Below, piece by piece: positions 1-9,783 of a DNA stretch of 64,000 nucleotides. The translations under genes were made by a program, and so were the position numbers. The notes below the pieces were generated by a model that searched no databases, was not told the origin of the DNA, and saw only the letters and a list, made by a program, of their open reading frames with translations. The stretch comes from Arenibacter sp. ARW7G5Y1 (lineage in GTDB: Bacteria > Bacteroidota > Bacteroidia > Flavobacteriales > Flavobacteriaceae). The stretch covers positions 186,001-250,000 of the forward strand of contig NZ_QJJZ01000007.1 in NCBI RefSeq assembly GCF_003201775.1, read 5' to 3'. Within the stretch, counting starts at the first letter, position 1. The number at the start of each line of letters is the position of its first letter.

Positions 1-1
1 C

Positions 2-1042
2 ATAGATGAGGCCATAAAACAGGGAAATGCCAACTTTGGAACCATTGATACTTGGTTGCTGTATATGCTTACCAACAAAGAAAAATACTATACGGATCAT
101 ACAAATGCCACAAGGACCTTATTTTTTAATAGTTATGAATTGAAATGGGATGAAGGGCTACTGGATAAATTTGGATTGACTGGACTCAAACTTCCTGAAG
201 TTTTGCACTCCTCAGCATTCTATGGTGAATCTGATTTTGGAGGAATTTTACCGGCCAAAATACCCATAACGGGAATGATAGGTGACTCCCATGCCGCTTT
301 CTTTGGGGAGGAGTGTTTTACTACTGGGATGGCCAAAGCCACCTTAGGTACCGGGTCTTCCATATTATGGAATACGGGTAAAGTTGCCCAGCATAATAAA
401 AATGGTATACTAACCACCATTGGTTGGAGTGCCCAGGGTAATGTAAATTATGCACTGGAGGGTGTTATCGTTAGTTGTGGCGCAACCTTGGAGTGGTTAA
501 AAAATCAGCTTGGATTATTTGTGGACAATAAAGAGATAGAACCAATGGCCACCTCTGTTAGTGGGAATGAAGGAGTCTACCTTATTCCTGCATTTAGCGG
601 TATGGGTGCTCCGCATTGGCAGAAGGAATGGAAAGCCTCGATCCACGGTATAGGTTTTGGGACTACAAAGGCCCATATAGTTCGTGCAGCACTGGAATCC
701 ATAGCGTTTCAAATAAAGGATGTGGTAGCTGCCATAGAAAATGAGACCCAAAAGCAGCTAAAGGAGTTGAAGGTAGACGGGGGGATCACGTCCAATCACT
801 TTTTAATGCAGTTCTTGGCCGATATTTTGCAAACACCGGTCACCAATATTGGAATTTCCGATGTTTCTGCTAGAGGAGCGGCCCTTATTTCAGGCTTAGG
901 CTTGGGATTTTGGCAAAGTATTGACGATTTGCCAAAACCGGGATATAAGGGTTTAATGACCTATCAACCCCGGAATATGTCCAAGGATTTACGCGACTCA
1001 TACACTACTTGGCAAGAATTGATAGAAGAAAAAAAAAGGTGA
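2..1042 (+). CDS. FGGY-family carbohydrate kinase, glycerol-kinase-like (5' end cut off by window)
   Basis: The open frame enters from the left edge (frame 2), so only about the last 347 residues are present, against a family length near 500. The visible part follows glycerol kinase closely: FGTIDTWLLY, then TNATRTLFFN, an ATP-site-like TLGTGSSILWNTG stretch, YALEGVIVSCGATLEWL, PAFSGMGAPHW and VDGGITSNHFLMQFLADIL. The family phosphorylates glycerol or a sugar/polyol with ATP in the cytosol. Seen: FGGY C-terminal fold motifs of the GlpK type. Inferred: glycerol or a related polyol as substrate. It lies 131 bp upstream of a GH127 gene on the same strand, so a role in catabolism of a released sugar is possible. 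The GDSHAAFFGE motif differs from the common GDQQAALFGQ of GlpK, so specificity is uncertain. Confidence 0.85.
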   Translation: MDEAIKQGNANFGTIDTWLLYMLTNKEKYYTDHTNATRTLFFNSYELKWDEGLLDKFGLTGLKLPEVLHSSAFYGESDFGGILPAKIPITGMIGDSHAAFFGEECFTTGMAKATLGTGSSILWNTGKVAQHNKNGILTTIGWSAQGNVNYALEGVIVSCGATLEWLKNQLGLFVDNKEIEPMATSVSGNEGVYLIPAFSGMGAPHWQKEWKASIHGIGFGTTKAHIVRAALESIAFQIKDVVAAIENETQKQLKELKVDGGITSNHFLMQFLADILQTPVTNIGISDVSARGAALISGLGLGFWQSIDDLPKPGYKGLMTYQPRNMSKDLRDSYTTWQELIEEKKR

Positions 1043-1173
1043 TATCATAATTTTGCGCTAAAAGATATATCCAGGAAATACGGTAATTGAGACACCGGGT
1101 CCATGGATTTTGAAGCTAGTCAATACCTTTAAAACATCTTGGGGCCAATGTGAATTATTATAAACGAACTGGT

Positions 1174-3192
1174 ATGACACTAAAAAAATATATTTTGACC
1201 AACCTGATGGTTTTACTGACCATTGGGACATATTCCCAAAGTAAAGGTTTAGTTAATAATGTAAATAGTCCATATGCCAAATTGCAGAGTGTAGATCTTG
1301 ATGCTGTACAGTGGACCCATGGTTTTTGGAAAGAACAGTTTGATGTGGAAAGGAATCATACCTTGACCTACATGTGGCAGCTTTACCATAGCGATACCAC
1401 GCATGCATACAAGAACTTTGAGATTGCCGCTGGGTTGATGAAGGGCAAACACAAAGGCCCTTCGTTCCATGATGGGGATTTTTATAAACTTTTTGAAGGT
1501 ATGGCCGCTGTCTATGCAGTTACCAAAGCCCCCGAGCTAGACACCCAAATGGATGAGGCAATAGCCCTGATATCCAAAGCCCAAAGAAAGGATGGCTACT
1601 TGCATACCCCAGTTTTGATAGAGGAGCGTTGGGGCACCTTGGGACCAGAAAAATTGCAAAAGCAATTGGGTTTTGAAAAGTATAATATGGGCCATTTGAT
1701 GACGGCCGCCTGTGTACATTATAGGGCCACAGGTAAAGATAATTTTCTAAAAGTGGCCGAGGGTGTTGCCAACTTCTTGTACGACTTCTATAAACAAGCA
1801 TCTCCCGAGTTGGCACGGAATGCCATATGTCCGTCGCACTATATGGGAGTGGTTGAAATGTACCGCACTACAAAGGACCCCAGATATTTGGAACTGGCCA
1901 ATAACCTGATCAATATTCGCGGGACTACCGAGGACGGTACAGATGATAACCAGGATAGAATACCTTTTAGAGAGCAAATGAATGCCATGGGGCATGCCGT
2001 GAGGGCCAATTATCTGTATGCCGGGGTCGCAGACCTCTATGCCGAAACAGGGGAAGAACAACTTTTGAAAAATCTCAATGTCATTTGGGAGGATGTGGTG
2101 TATAGCAAAATGTATATTACCGGTGCTTGCGGTGCTTTATATGATGGGGTTTCCCCTGACGGTACCTCCTATAGACCCTCCGAAGTACAAAAAATACATC
2201 AGGCCTATGGTAGGCCTTATCAATTGCCCAATGCTACGGCCCATAACGAAACATGCGCCAACATAGGCAATGTTTTGTGGAATTGGAGAATGTTGCAATT
2301 AACTGCAGAATCCAAATATGCAGATGTTGTAGAGCTGGCCTTGTACAATAGTGTGCTTTCCGGAATAGGTCTAAATGGTAAGGAATTTCTTTACACCAAC
2401 CCACTTGCGGTTAGCAAAAACCTGCCCTTTCAACAACGATGGGGCAATGAAAGGGAAGGGTATATTTCCAAGTCGAACTGTTGCCCCCCAAACGTTACCC
2501 GTATTTTGGCAGAAGTGGGCAACTTTGCTTATAGCCTTGGGGCACAAAGTTTGTATTTCAATCTATATGGAAGCAATCATTTAAAAACAACCCTTGAAAA
2601 CGGGTCACTTTTGGAGATTGAACAAAGGACGAATTATCCATGGGATGGAACGGTTCACATTACGCTAAAGGAAATACAGAAAAAAGAGTATTCCATTTAT
2701 TTACGAATCCCTGGCTGGGCTTCCGAAGTTGATATCTCGGTCAATGGAAAACAATGGCTGGGTAAGCCCGACCCCGGATCCTATTTTGAAATTAAAAGGA
2801 TATGGAGATCAGGGGATGAGGTATTACTTAATTTATCCATGCCAGTTCAATTAATGGAGGCCAACCCCTTGGTTGAGGAGGTAAAAAATCAAATTGCGGT
2901 AAAAAGGGGCCCCTTGGTGTATTGTGTGGAGTCCAAGGATCTTCCCCAAGATATGGATATCAATGAATTAATTTTTGATAGGAATGCAATTTTTCAGCCT
3001 GAAATGATTCAGATCCAGAATAGGGAAATACTATCATTAAAGACCAATGCCTTTGGAAAGGATAATAACTGGGATAAAAAACTATACCGTCCCATTGGTC
3101 CGTCAAATAATAGCTTTCCCTTGAGGTTGATTCCTTATTATGCCTGGGGCAACAGGGGCAAAGGAGAAATGACCGTATGGTTGGCTTATTAG
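1174..3192 (+). CDS. Secreted glycoside hydrolase family 127 (DUF1680), beta-L-arabinofuranosidase-like
   Basis: GH127 enzymes release beta-L-arabinofuranose from arabino-oligosaccharides. The (alpha/alpha)6 domain is recognisable from GFWKEQFDVERN, FHDGDFYKLFEGMAA and RKDGYLHTP. The metal/nucleophile centre known from the family is present: Glu359 and Cys361 in NETCANIGNVLWNWRML, and Cys436-Cys437 in SNCCPPNVTRILA. C-terminal beta domains follow (YLRIPGWASEVDISVNGK, KRGPLVYCVE). The frame is open from a GTG at 1150, but the ATG at 1174 is preferred because it starts directly at a signal peptide (KKYILTNLMVLLTIGTYSQ). This gives 672 aa, usual for the family. It converges with the next gene, with 12 bp between the stops. 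A TAATTTTG element at 1047-1054 could be its promoter. The exact sugar is inferred; sister families GH142/GH146 also carry DUF1680-like folds. Confidence 0.9.
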   Translation: MTLKKYILTNLMVLLTIGTYSQSKGLVNNVNSPYAKLQSVDLDAVQWTHGFWKEQFDVERNHTLTYMWQLYHSDTTHAYKNFEIAAGLMKGKHKGPSFHDGDFYKLFEGMAAVYAVTKAPELDTQMDEAIALISKAQRKDGYLHTPVLIEERWGTLGPEKLQKQLGFEKYNMGHLMTAACVHYRATGKDNFLKVAEGVANFLYDFYKQASPELARNAICPSHYMGVVEMYRTTKDPRYLELANNLINIRGTTEDGTDDNQDRIPFREQMNAMGHAVRANYLYAGVADLYAETGEEQLLKNLNVIWEDVVYSKMYITGACGALYDGVSPDGTSYRPSEVQKIHQAYGRPYQLPNATAHNETCANIGNVLWNWRMLQLTAESKYADVVELALYNSVLSGIGLNGKEFLYTNPLAVSKNLPFQQRWGNEREGYISKSNCCPPNVTRILAEVGNFAYSLGAQSLYFNLYGSNHLKTTLENGSLLEIEQRTNYPWDGTVHITLKEIQKKEYSIYLRIPGWASEVDISVNGKQWLGKPDPGSYFEIKRIWRSGDEVLLNLSMPVQLMEANPLVEEVKNQIAVKRGPLVYCVESKDLPQDMDINELIFDRNAIFQPEMIQIQNREILSLKTNAFGKDNNWDKKLYRPIGPSNNSFPLRLIPYYAWGNRGKGEMTVWLAY

Positions 3193-3204
3193 TATTCCGG
3201 AGGA

Positions 3205-4632
3205 CTAATTTGGAAGAACTGTCACAATAACGCGTTTGTACCTGGACAATGCTGGTGATCCCTTGTCCGATAGCTTCAAAATGAAATGAACGGTTTCCTT
3301 TTTTTCTACTTCCGGAGCTCTTAGGTTTACAATATGAACATTCTCGGCACCCAAATCTATTTTTTCTTTATACGAGCTTTCTTCTGGATAATGGAACCAC
3401 AAATAACTAAGATTGTCACCATCAGGATCGGTAGATTTAAAAGCATCCAGGCTAAAGGCTTCACCGGAGCTTACCGTTAGTAGATCAGAATGGGTGAGCT
3501 CAGGTATGGGAGGGTGGTTTGCTTCTTCATAGGTCTGGGTGCACCAATCCATACGGGCGGCAAAATCATTTTGAAAATCGTCCCTCCAGCGCCATAACGT
3601 TACTTTATTATCCTTGAATGTAATGGTATCCCTTTTAACCGAACGTCCGTATTCCTTAGGAATGTAAGGGGTGTAATTATCGACTGCATTGGTCCAAATT
3701 GGCCTGGTCTCGGGGGCAATGGTAACTATGGAGCCTCCTTTTTTTGTTTTTGAGAAATCTGGTTTGTATAATTCATACCGTCCTCCCCACGCACCCCATT
3801 CCGGATGTTCAGGTTCGTTAAGTCCGTTGGGTATTAACGATAAAAATGCTGGTGTATCCCCTTCTACGCCCCAAGCCACATCGGGATATTCACTTCCAAG
3901 AGGCCCATGGTCTTGTTGTATGTTCTGGGCTATCCAATTATTACTGATTACACTATTGTCTATTCCGTTTATATAACTATTGATGCCTGTCCATGTAGCA
4001 GAGGCGTAAAAATCTCCAGGACTAACAATATAAAACAGGTCTGGAAAATTGTTCCGTATCCAAATGCCACTATCATCTTGGTCCGAGATGGTATAGACCC
4101 GGAGTTTAGAAATTAATCGTTGTGCCTCTTTTTTACTTTTTGTTTTACGAATTTGCTCAAGGGATTGTGCTAAAGTATTAACCCCGCCCCACACTGAAAT
4201 CCACAAAGGTCGATCATCTTTTTCTTCCAAAACTTTGATTATCCAGTCGGAACCCTCCGAGTTTTTTCCATCACCAACGCCCTTCATACCATATTCAGGA
4301 AGACCTTTTTTAATTAGTGCTGTCAATGTTTCTGGTTTGGGAAAACCAGCTTCATGCTTTAAAAGGTTGGGCTGTACTTTACCGTAGGCCCTAATGACCC
4401 TTTCTATAGATTCAGGGGCTATTCTATTCTGCAACCAGCAAGAGGTTGTTGCAACAATTCCCTTAATGTCAATTTGGTTCGAATACAAAAGCAAACGTAC
4501 CAAGGATTGGGTGTCATCCGGGTCGGCTTCAATGTCGGTTAAAACAATTACCCTATTTTTTTGATTTATTTGGGCAAAAGTGGTGATAGAGCAGGCTAAA
4601 CAAAAGGAAATAAATAAATAAAATGTTTTCAT
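3205..4632 (-). CDS. Secreted DUF1593 / Sde182-type nucleoside-hydrolase-like protein
   Basis: The 475-residue protein has a signal peptide (MKTFYLFISFCLACSITTFAQ). A nucleoside-hydrolase-like domain follows, starting with the Asp-rich loop VLTDIEADPDDTQSLVRLLL, which binds Ca2+ in nucleoside hydrolases. The IRKTKSKKEAQRLISKLRVYTISDQDDSG region and a C-terminal beta-sandwich (about residues 385-475; GDNLSYLWFHYPEE, HFILKLSDKGSPALSRYKRVIVTV) match the cellulose-binding Sde182 family. Known of the family: secreted and linked to plant polysaccharide use; the reaction is unproven. It is convergent with the GH127 gene. Its own promoter must lie in the 649-bp gap upstream. The domain identity is firm; function as a glycoside or ribosyl hydrolase or a binding protein is open. 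Confidence 0.82.
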   Translation of the reverse strand: MKTFYLFISFCLACSITTFAQINQKNRVIVLTDIEADPDDTQSLVRLLLYSNQIDIKGIVATTSCWLQNRIAPESIERVIRAYGKVQPNLLKHEAGFPKPETLTALIKKGLPEYGMKGVGDGKNSEGSDWIIKVLEEKDDRPLWISVWGGVNTLAQSLEQIRKTKSKKEAQRLISKLRVYTISDQDDSGIWIRNNFPDLFYIVSPGDFYASATWTGINSYINGIDNSVISNNWIAQNIQQDHGPLGSEYPDVAWGVEGDTPAFLSLIPNGLNEPEHPEWGAWGGRYELYKPDFSKTKKGGSIVTIAPETRPIWTNAVDNYTPYIPKEYGRSVKRDTITFKDNKVTLWRWRDDFQNDFAARMDWCTQTYEEANHPPIPELTHSDLLTVSSGEAFSLDAFKSTDPDGDNLSYLWFHYPEESSYKEKIDLGAENVHIVNLRAPEVEKKETVHFILKLSDKGSPALSRYKRVIVTVLPN

Positions 4633-5449
<817 letters not shown>

Positions 5450-5815
5450 TATTTTTTCGGGCAACAAGGTTTGGGAACCAATGGCCACAACTGGTCCGAG
5501 CGGTCATTTCATTAGGATGGATATCACTAATGAAAATTGTAGGCCCGGTGAGCAGTCGGATCTATCCTATATTGGATTTCCTCCCTACTCGGAAAAGTGG
5601 AATTCATGCACTTGGGTATAGATCAACTAGCCCATAAGACGATATGAATTCCAAGGTTTATGGGGTCTTCACTTTCTAAGTCGAGTACGCATACACCGGC
5701 CTATCTGCCTTTGTAGCGATAGACAGGCTTGGCCTAAAGTAGATCAATAACAAATATATACAATAGTATAAACCTATCTATTTTGACCATTTTAAATTCA
5801 TTTTGAGTGATTCCT
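5450..5815. other. Intergenic stretch with one REP-like imperfect hairpin
   Basis: No convincing gene is present. At about 5698-5729 there is a GCCTATCTGCCTTTGT...GATAGACAGGC arrangement resembling the hairpin units found at 26209-26262 and 38847-38873. The promoter for the AI-2E family gene should lie here but was not resolved. Confidence 0.4.
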
Positions 5816-6838
5816 ATGACGTACATTAACCCTAAAATAGTTCGGCAAATATTTAGTTTACTCCTCATAATTATGTTGGGAGGGCTAATTTTTCATGCAA
5901 TACTTCCTTACTTTTCCGGTGTTTTGGGAGCTATAACCATTTATGTGCTTTTACGTAGACCTATGTCCAAACTCGTTAAAAAGGGGTGGCCTCCTAACCT
6001 AGCTGCCATTTTTTTACTCATAGGATCGTTTGTCTGTATTTTATTACCTGTTTCAGGAATTGTTCTTATGCTGGGAAATAAAGTGGAGAGTGCCATTGAA
6101 AATTCCGAAAAAGTAATTGCAGCTGTGGAATCGCAGCTGGCAACGCTGGAAAATAAATTCGGATATGATTTTACTTCCCAAATCGATTTTAACGAAGTAT
6201 CCAAATGGTTTTCACAAAACCTTTCCGGGCTTGCAGGAGGAACCTTTAATATGTTTATCGCTGTAGGTATTATGTATTTTATACTTTTCTATATGTTGAC
6301 CAATCGCCGTGAGTTAAGGGAGTCATTGTTTGAATATATTCCCATAAATAAGGATAACCTTAAAATAATTGGTCAGGAAATTAGGGCTATGGTACGTTCC
6401 AATGCCTTGGGTATCCCACTTGTTGCTTTGGCACAGGGTATAATTGCCCTTATTGGTTTTTTATTGTTCGGCATTAATTCGCCTTTTTTTTGGGCGGTTA
6501 TAGTTACCATTGGTTCTATGGTACCCTTTATTGGGGCAATGTTAGGGATAATTCCGGTATTTATTCTTTCATTGTCATCTGGCAATAGTTTTGATGCCTG
6601 GGGCATACTGTTATATGGTTTAATCGTAGTTGGGTCTACTGATAATCTATTCCGACTCTATGTACTTAAAAAGTTGGATAACGTACATCCTTTGATTACG
6701 TTGATTGGGGTAATTGTTGGGGTACCTATTTTTGGATTTATCGGCCTCATATTTGGCCCTTTACTAATAAGCCTTTTTCTAATAGTCGTAAGAATGTATA
6801 AAAAGGAATACACCAAAGACAATAAGGATAGACTTTAA
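5816..6838 (+). CDS. AI-2E family transporter (PerM/YdiK type)
   Basis: The 340-residue polytopic inner-membrane protein has about eight hydrophobic segments. The layout is typical of the family: N-terminal helices (FSLLLIIMLGGLIFHAILPY, NLAAIFLLIGSFVCILLP), an extracytoplasmic amphipathic region (about residues 80-135; KVESAIENSEKVIAAVESQL), then the C-terminal core with GSMVPFIGAMLGIIPVF, DNLFRLYVLKK and HPLITLIGVIVGVPIFGFIGLIFGPLL. Members export or exchange small molecules or ions; a role in AI-2 export is shown for few of them, so the substrate is unassigned. The frame also allows a GTG at 5807, but the ATG at 5816 is preferred. It sits between two small stress-type genes. Its usual length is 340-370 aa. 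Confidence 0.88.
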   Translation: MTYINPKIVRQIFSLLLIIMLGGLIFHAILPYFSGVLGAITIYVLLRRPMSKLVKKGWPPNLAAIFLLIGSFVCILLPVSGIVLMLGNKVESAIENSEKVIAAVESQLATLENKFGYDFTSQIDFNEVSKWFSQNLSGLAGGTFNMFIAVGIMYFILFYMLTNRRELRESLFEYIPINKDNLKIIGQEIRAMVRSNALGIPLVALAQGIIALIGFLLFGINSPFFWAVIVTIGSMVPFIGAMLGIIPVFILSLSSGNSFDAWGILLYGLIVVGSTDNLFRLYVLKKLDNVHPLITLIGVIVGVPIFGFIGLIFGPLLISLFLIVVRMYKKEYTKDNKDRL

Positions 6839-6993
6839 TTCCCGTTGTAATCCCCGATACTTTGGAACAGTAGCACGTTTTCTCTTTTCAGTTCTTTGTA
6901 TGGTGTTAGCCGTTAAACCGTGCCCGCCCAAATAATATTGCAAAATTCCCAATAAGTACTATTTTTTACGTTTTATTGGATATAGATCTTCCC

Positions 6994-7027
6994 TAAAAAA
7001 AGCAACCCCTACCAATGGTAGGGGTTG
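6994..7027 (-). terminator. Rho-independent terminator after the CsbD gene
   Basis: There is a perfect 11-bp stem (7003-7013 with 7017-7027; CAACCCCTACC / GGTAGGGGTTG) with a 3-nt loop. On the minus strand it is followed by a run of seven T (6995-7001). It lies 31 bp beyond the stop of the CsbD gene and could also insulate the AI-2E family gene from the other side. Confidence 0.85.
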
Positions 7028-7058
7028 TTGTAATAAAAATTAAACCGTGGTCGCGACA

Positions 7059-7244
7059 TTACATATTGTCGATCTCTTCTTTTAATTGCTCTTTTGCCTT
7101 TCCGGTTTTTTCTTGTAAACGGCCTAAGAATTCGTCAAACTTACCTTCTGAATAAGTTAGGTCATTATCGGTAAGATCACCGTACTTTTGTTTGAATTTA
7201 CCTTTGACTTGTTTCCATTTTCCTTCCAATTGATCACTGTTCAT
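7059..7244 (-). CDS. CsbD-family stress protein, 61 aa
   Basis: This is a small, highly charged, probably helical cytosolic protein: MNSDQLEGKWKQVKGKFKQK, then YGDLTDNDLTYSEGKFDEFLGRL and a Lys/Glu tail. This is the classic CsbD (YjbJ-like) pattern of about 60 residues. CsbD proteins are abundant general-stress proteins of unknown biochemical role. The frame is open 39 codons further upstream, but that part has no CsbD similarity, so the ATG at 7244 is chosen. The leader contains a GTCTGC...GCAGAC hairpin (about 7265-7284). A strong terminator follows. Confidence 0.9.
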   Translation of the reverse strand: MNSDQLEGKWKQVKGKFKQKYGDLTDNDLTYSEGKFDEFLGRLQEKTGKAKEQLKEEIDNM

Positions 7245-7428
7245 AGTCTTATTTATTTTAAGGTCTGCACTTATGGGCAGACAGGTTAATAATTTATCTT
7301 GTTTAAAATTAGACCTAAATACCAAAAGGCGATAATTCAAAAGATTCCATTTTTGATCCATTTAATGGGAAAGGAAAAGTTTATGATTTTTTTAATAAAA
7401 CGATAGGGCTTTTACGTTTTAAGTCCTG

Positions 7429-9783
7429 TTAAAAAGGGTATCCGATAGCAAAATTGAAGATGAGATTATTGCTGCCACCATCAAAGAATGGGGTCCTGAT
7501 ACGATCCCCCTCCGGTAAGTAAGGGACTTGCAGGGGTGAAGCAAGATCAAATCGTATTACAAAACTCTGAATATCTATCCTAAGGCCCAATCCTAAGCCA
7601 ATGCCCAATTCTTCGGCCCAATTGGAACCAAATTTTCCCTTGTTGAGCAATTCTTCATTAAATTCTCGACTGGCTACCGGTTCATCATCGGAAACCTCTA
7701 TATCATTGGTCAACCATACGTTCCCGGCATCGGCGAAAACGGCGCCCTTTAGGTAAGACCATATGGGGAATCTATATTCCAAATTACCTTCCAATCTCAG
7801 ATTTCCGGATTGGTCAAAAAATGAAGATGTGCCATTTTCCGTAGAACTGAATGTTCCTGGTCCCAACGATCTAGTTTTAAAGGCCCTAACACTATAGGGA
7901 CCTCCGGAAAAAAATTGTTTCACAAAGGGTAGGGTAGTGGAGTTGCCATAGGGTATGCCCCATCCTGCGTAAAGTCTGCTCACTAGGGTCTGTTCCTTTC
8001 CCCATTTTATATAATATCGAAAATCTACATCGGCCTTGGCATATTGGGCATATTCCAATCCAAAAACTGTGTTGTCGGACCCACCTATAAGATGTAAGGT
8101 ATTACCAGCAATATCTAAACTTGTTGAAATGAATATTGGGTGTTTTTTATTTACATCTACCAGTTCGTTATAAGTAAAAGTATAGTTGAGTCCAGCTATG
8201 AACTGCTGGTCGAAACTTTGTTTCAAAAATGGATTTTTTTCCAAAATTGCCGTAAATTCTTCAGTGGTATTGGACAGTTTTACGTAATTGATGCTAATGG
8301 GATTAAGCTCATGGTATGCAAACCTATTGGCATTCCAGGTATACCCAAAGGCAGTGTTGAACGAACTTAGGGTATAAAGTTTGGAGCGCTTTAAGAAATC
8401 GGTTCCCAGGCTAATTTTGGTCTTGGGTACGGCATATTTAAATTTCTTGGGAGAAAAGGGAAGGAGTCTAGGAATGATCAGATCTGTTTTAAGGCCTCCT
8501 GCTATACTACTAAGGCCTGTGTTCTTTCCTCCTGAAAGCTGTGTCTCATAGGCGAAGTTTCCGGTTAAGCTAAAGGTCTCGCCCCCCTTAAACAAATTTC
8601 GGTTATTGTAGGTGATGGCTACGCCCGGACCGGCAAAGCCATTGGATTTGGTTACGGCCTGCAATTCTGCACGCACCGACCTCTTGGTCAGGGGCGAAAG
8701 GTATATGTCTGCGGACAATGATCCTACACTATCCGTGGCGGAACTATCATTTTCATTGAATCTAATGTTAACGTATTTATAGGTGCCTAAGGATGATAGG
8801 CGATTGCTGGTCCGGCGGGCCATTCTTGAATTATATTTTTGACCAAGTCCGAACAGGATGTAAGGCTCGAGTTTTTTTGGTTTAAAAAATTCTTCTTTCT
8901 GAAAAAAACTTATACCGTTGATCAATGTGGCCCTTGAGGGTGTTAAGGTGTCTGTTTCTATGGAAAAGTTGGGGAATACAGAAATGGAATCGATGGTATA
9001 GGGGATAAGGGACTTTTTGGGAACATTTTTTTTAAGTCTCAAAAAAAGATCAAATTTCTTGTTGTCATAGCGATTGGTATCGACTTCAAAAATTAAAAAA
9101 TCAGGATTAAAATTGTAATATCCCTTTTGTTTTAGTTCCTGGTCTATGCGTTCCCGCTCGTATTTCATCAGTTCCAGATCGAATCTTTGTCCTAGCCTTA
9201 TTTCTGTTTGGGATAGAGCCTTGGATATATCCTTGTAAATTGGCAATGAATCTTTATCCAACTTAAATTGTTCAAGGGTATATGGCTGTTTTATTTCTGC
9301 ATGGAACCTTAGTGCCGCATGTTTTTGGGTACTGTCTATTTTGGACGATACTTTGCTGTAAAAAAATCCACGATTGTCCAAGCGGTTCAGCATGAGTTGC
9401 TCTATACGTTGTGGATTTACATCCGATAAATATACCGGTTCTTCCCCCAGTTTTTTATTGAGCCATCTGTTTAAAAAACCAGGGTTCTTCTGCTGGGCTT
9501 TGTAATGGAAGTACAAGCCTGGTCTTATCCCCAGAATTTTGGAATTTGGTTCGGGTTCCAGAAGCGTATGCAGTTCCTGGGAAACTTTTTTGGTATTTCC
9601 TATTTCTCTATCGGATTCAATGTTGATCTCGGAACCGGTATATAAGGTTTCCCCATAGGGGATAAATTTACTTACACCACAGGAAAATAAATTTCCTATA
9701 ATTAGCAAAATCAGCGCATAGCGATATGTGTTGGATGCTTTCAAAATTCTATTCTTTTTTTTGATCCCCCTTCTCCGTTCCAT
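7429..9783 (-). CDS. tamL: TamL: lipoprotein-type TamA/BamA-family outer-membrane assembly protein
   Basis: The 784-residue Omp85 protein inserts or assembles outer-membrane proteins together with TamB. The N-terminus carries a signal with a lipobox (LIIGNLFSC, Cys35), which distinguishes the Bacteroidota TamL form from proteobacterial TamA. POTRA-like segments follow (about 40-400; YLSDVNPQRIEQLMLNRLDNRGFFY, KLDKDSLPIYKDISKALSQTEIRLG). The 16-strand barrel domain is at about 430-784, with the Omp85 motif region FFSGGPYSVRAFKTRSLGPG, EGNLEYRFPIW and a terminal aromatic strand NLIFNFAIGYPF. Its start overlaps the tamB 3' end by 35 bp, indicating translational coupling. The TamL label is inferred from the lipobox plus the tamB neighbour. 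Confidence 0.92.
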   Translation of the reverse strand: MERRRGIKKKNRILKASNTYRYALILLIIGNLFSCGVSKFIPYGETLYTGSEINIESDREIGNTKKVSQELHTLLEPEPNSKILGIRPGLYFHYKAQQKNPGFLNRWLNKKLGEEPVYLSDVNPQRIEQLMLNRLDNRGFFYSKVSSKIDSTQKHAALRFHAEIKQPYTLEQFKLDKDSLPIYKDISKALSQTEIRLGQRFDLELMKYERERIDQELKQKGYYNFNPDFLIFEVDTNRYDNKKFDLFLRLKKNVPKKSLIPYTIDSISVFPNFSIETDTLTPSRATLINGISFFQKEEFFKPKKLEPYILFGLGQKYNSRMARRTSNRLSSLGTYKYVNIRFNENDSSATDSVGSLSADIYLSPLTKRSVRAELQAVTKSNGFAGPGVAITYNNRNLFKGGETFSLTGNFAYETQLSGGKNTGLSSIAGGLKTDLIIPRLLPFSPKKFKYAVPKTKISLGTDFLKRSKLYTLSSFNTAFGYTWNANRFAYHELNPISINYVKLSNTTEEFTAILEKNPFLKQSFDQQFIAGLNYTFTYNELVDVNKKHPIFISTSLDIAGNTLHLIGGSDNTVFGLEYAQYAKADVDFRYYIKWGKEQTLVSRLYAGWGIPYGNSTTLPFVKQFFSGGPYSVRAFKTRSLGPGTFSSTENGTSSFFDQSGNLRLEGNLEYRFPIWSYLKGAVFADAGNVWLTNDIEVSDDEPVASREFNEELLNKGKFGSNWAEELGIGLGLGLRIDIQSFVIRFDLASPLQVPYLPEGDRIRTPFFDGGSNNLIFNFAIGYPF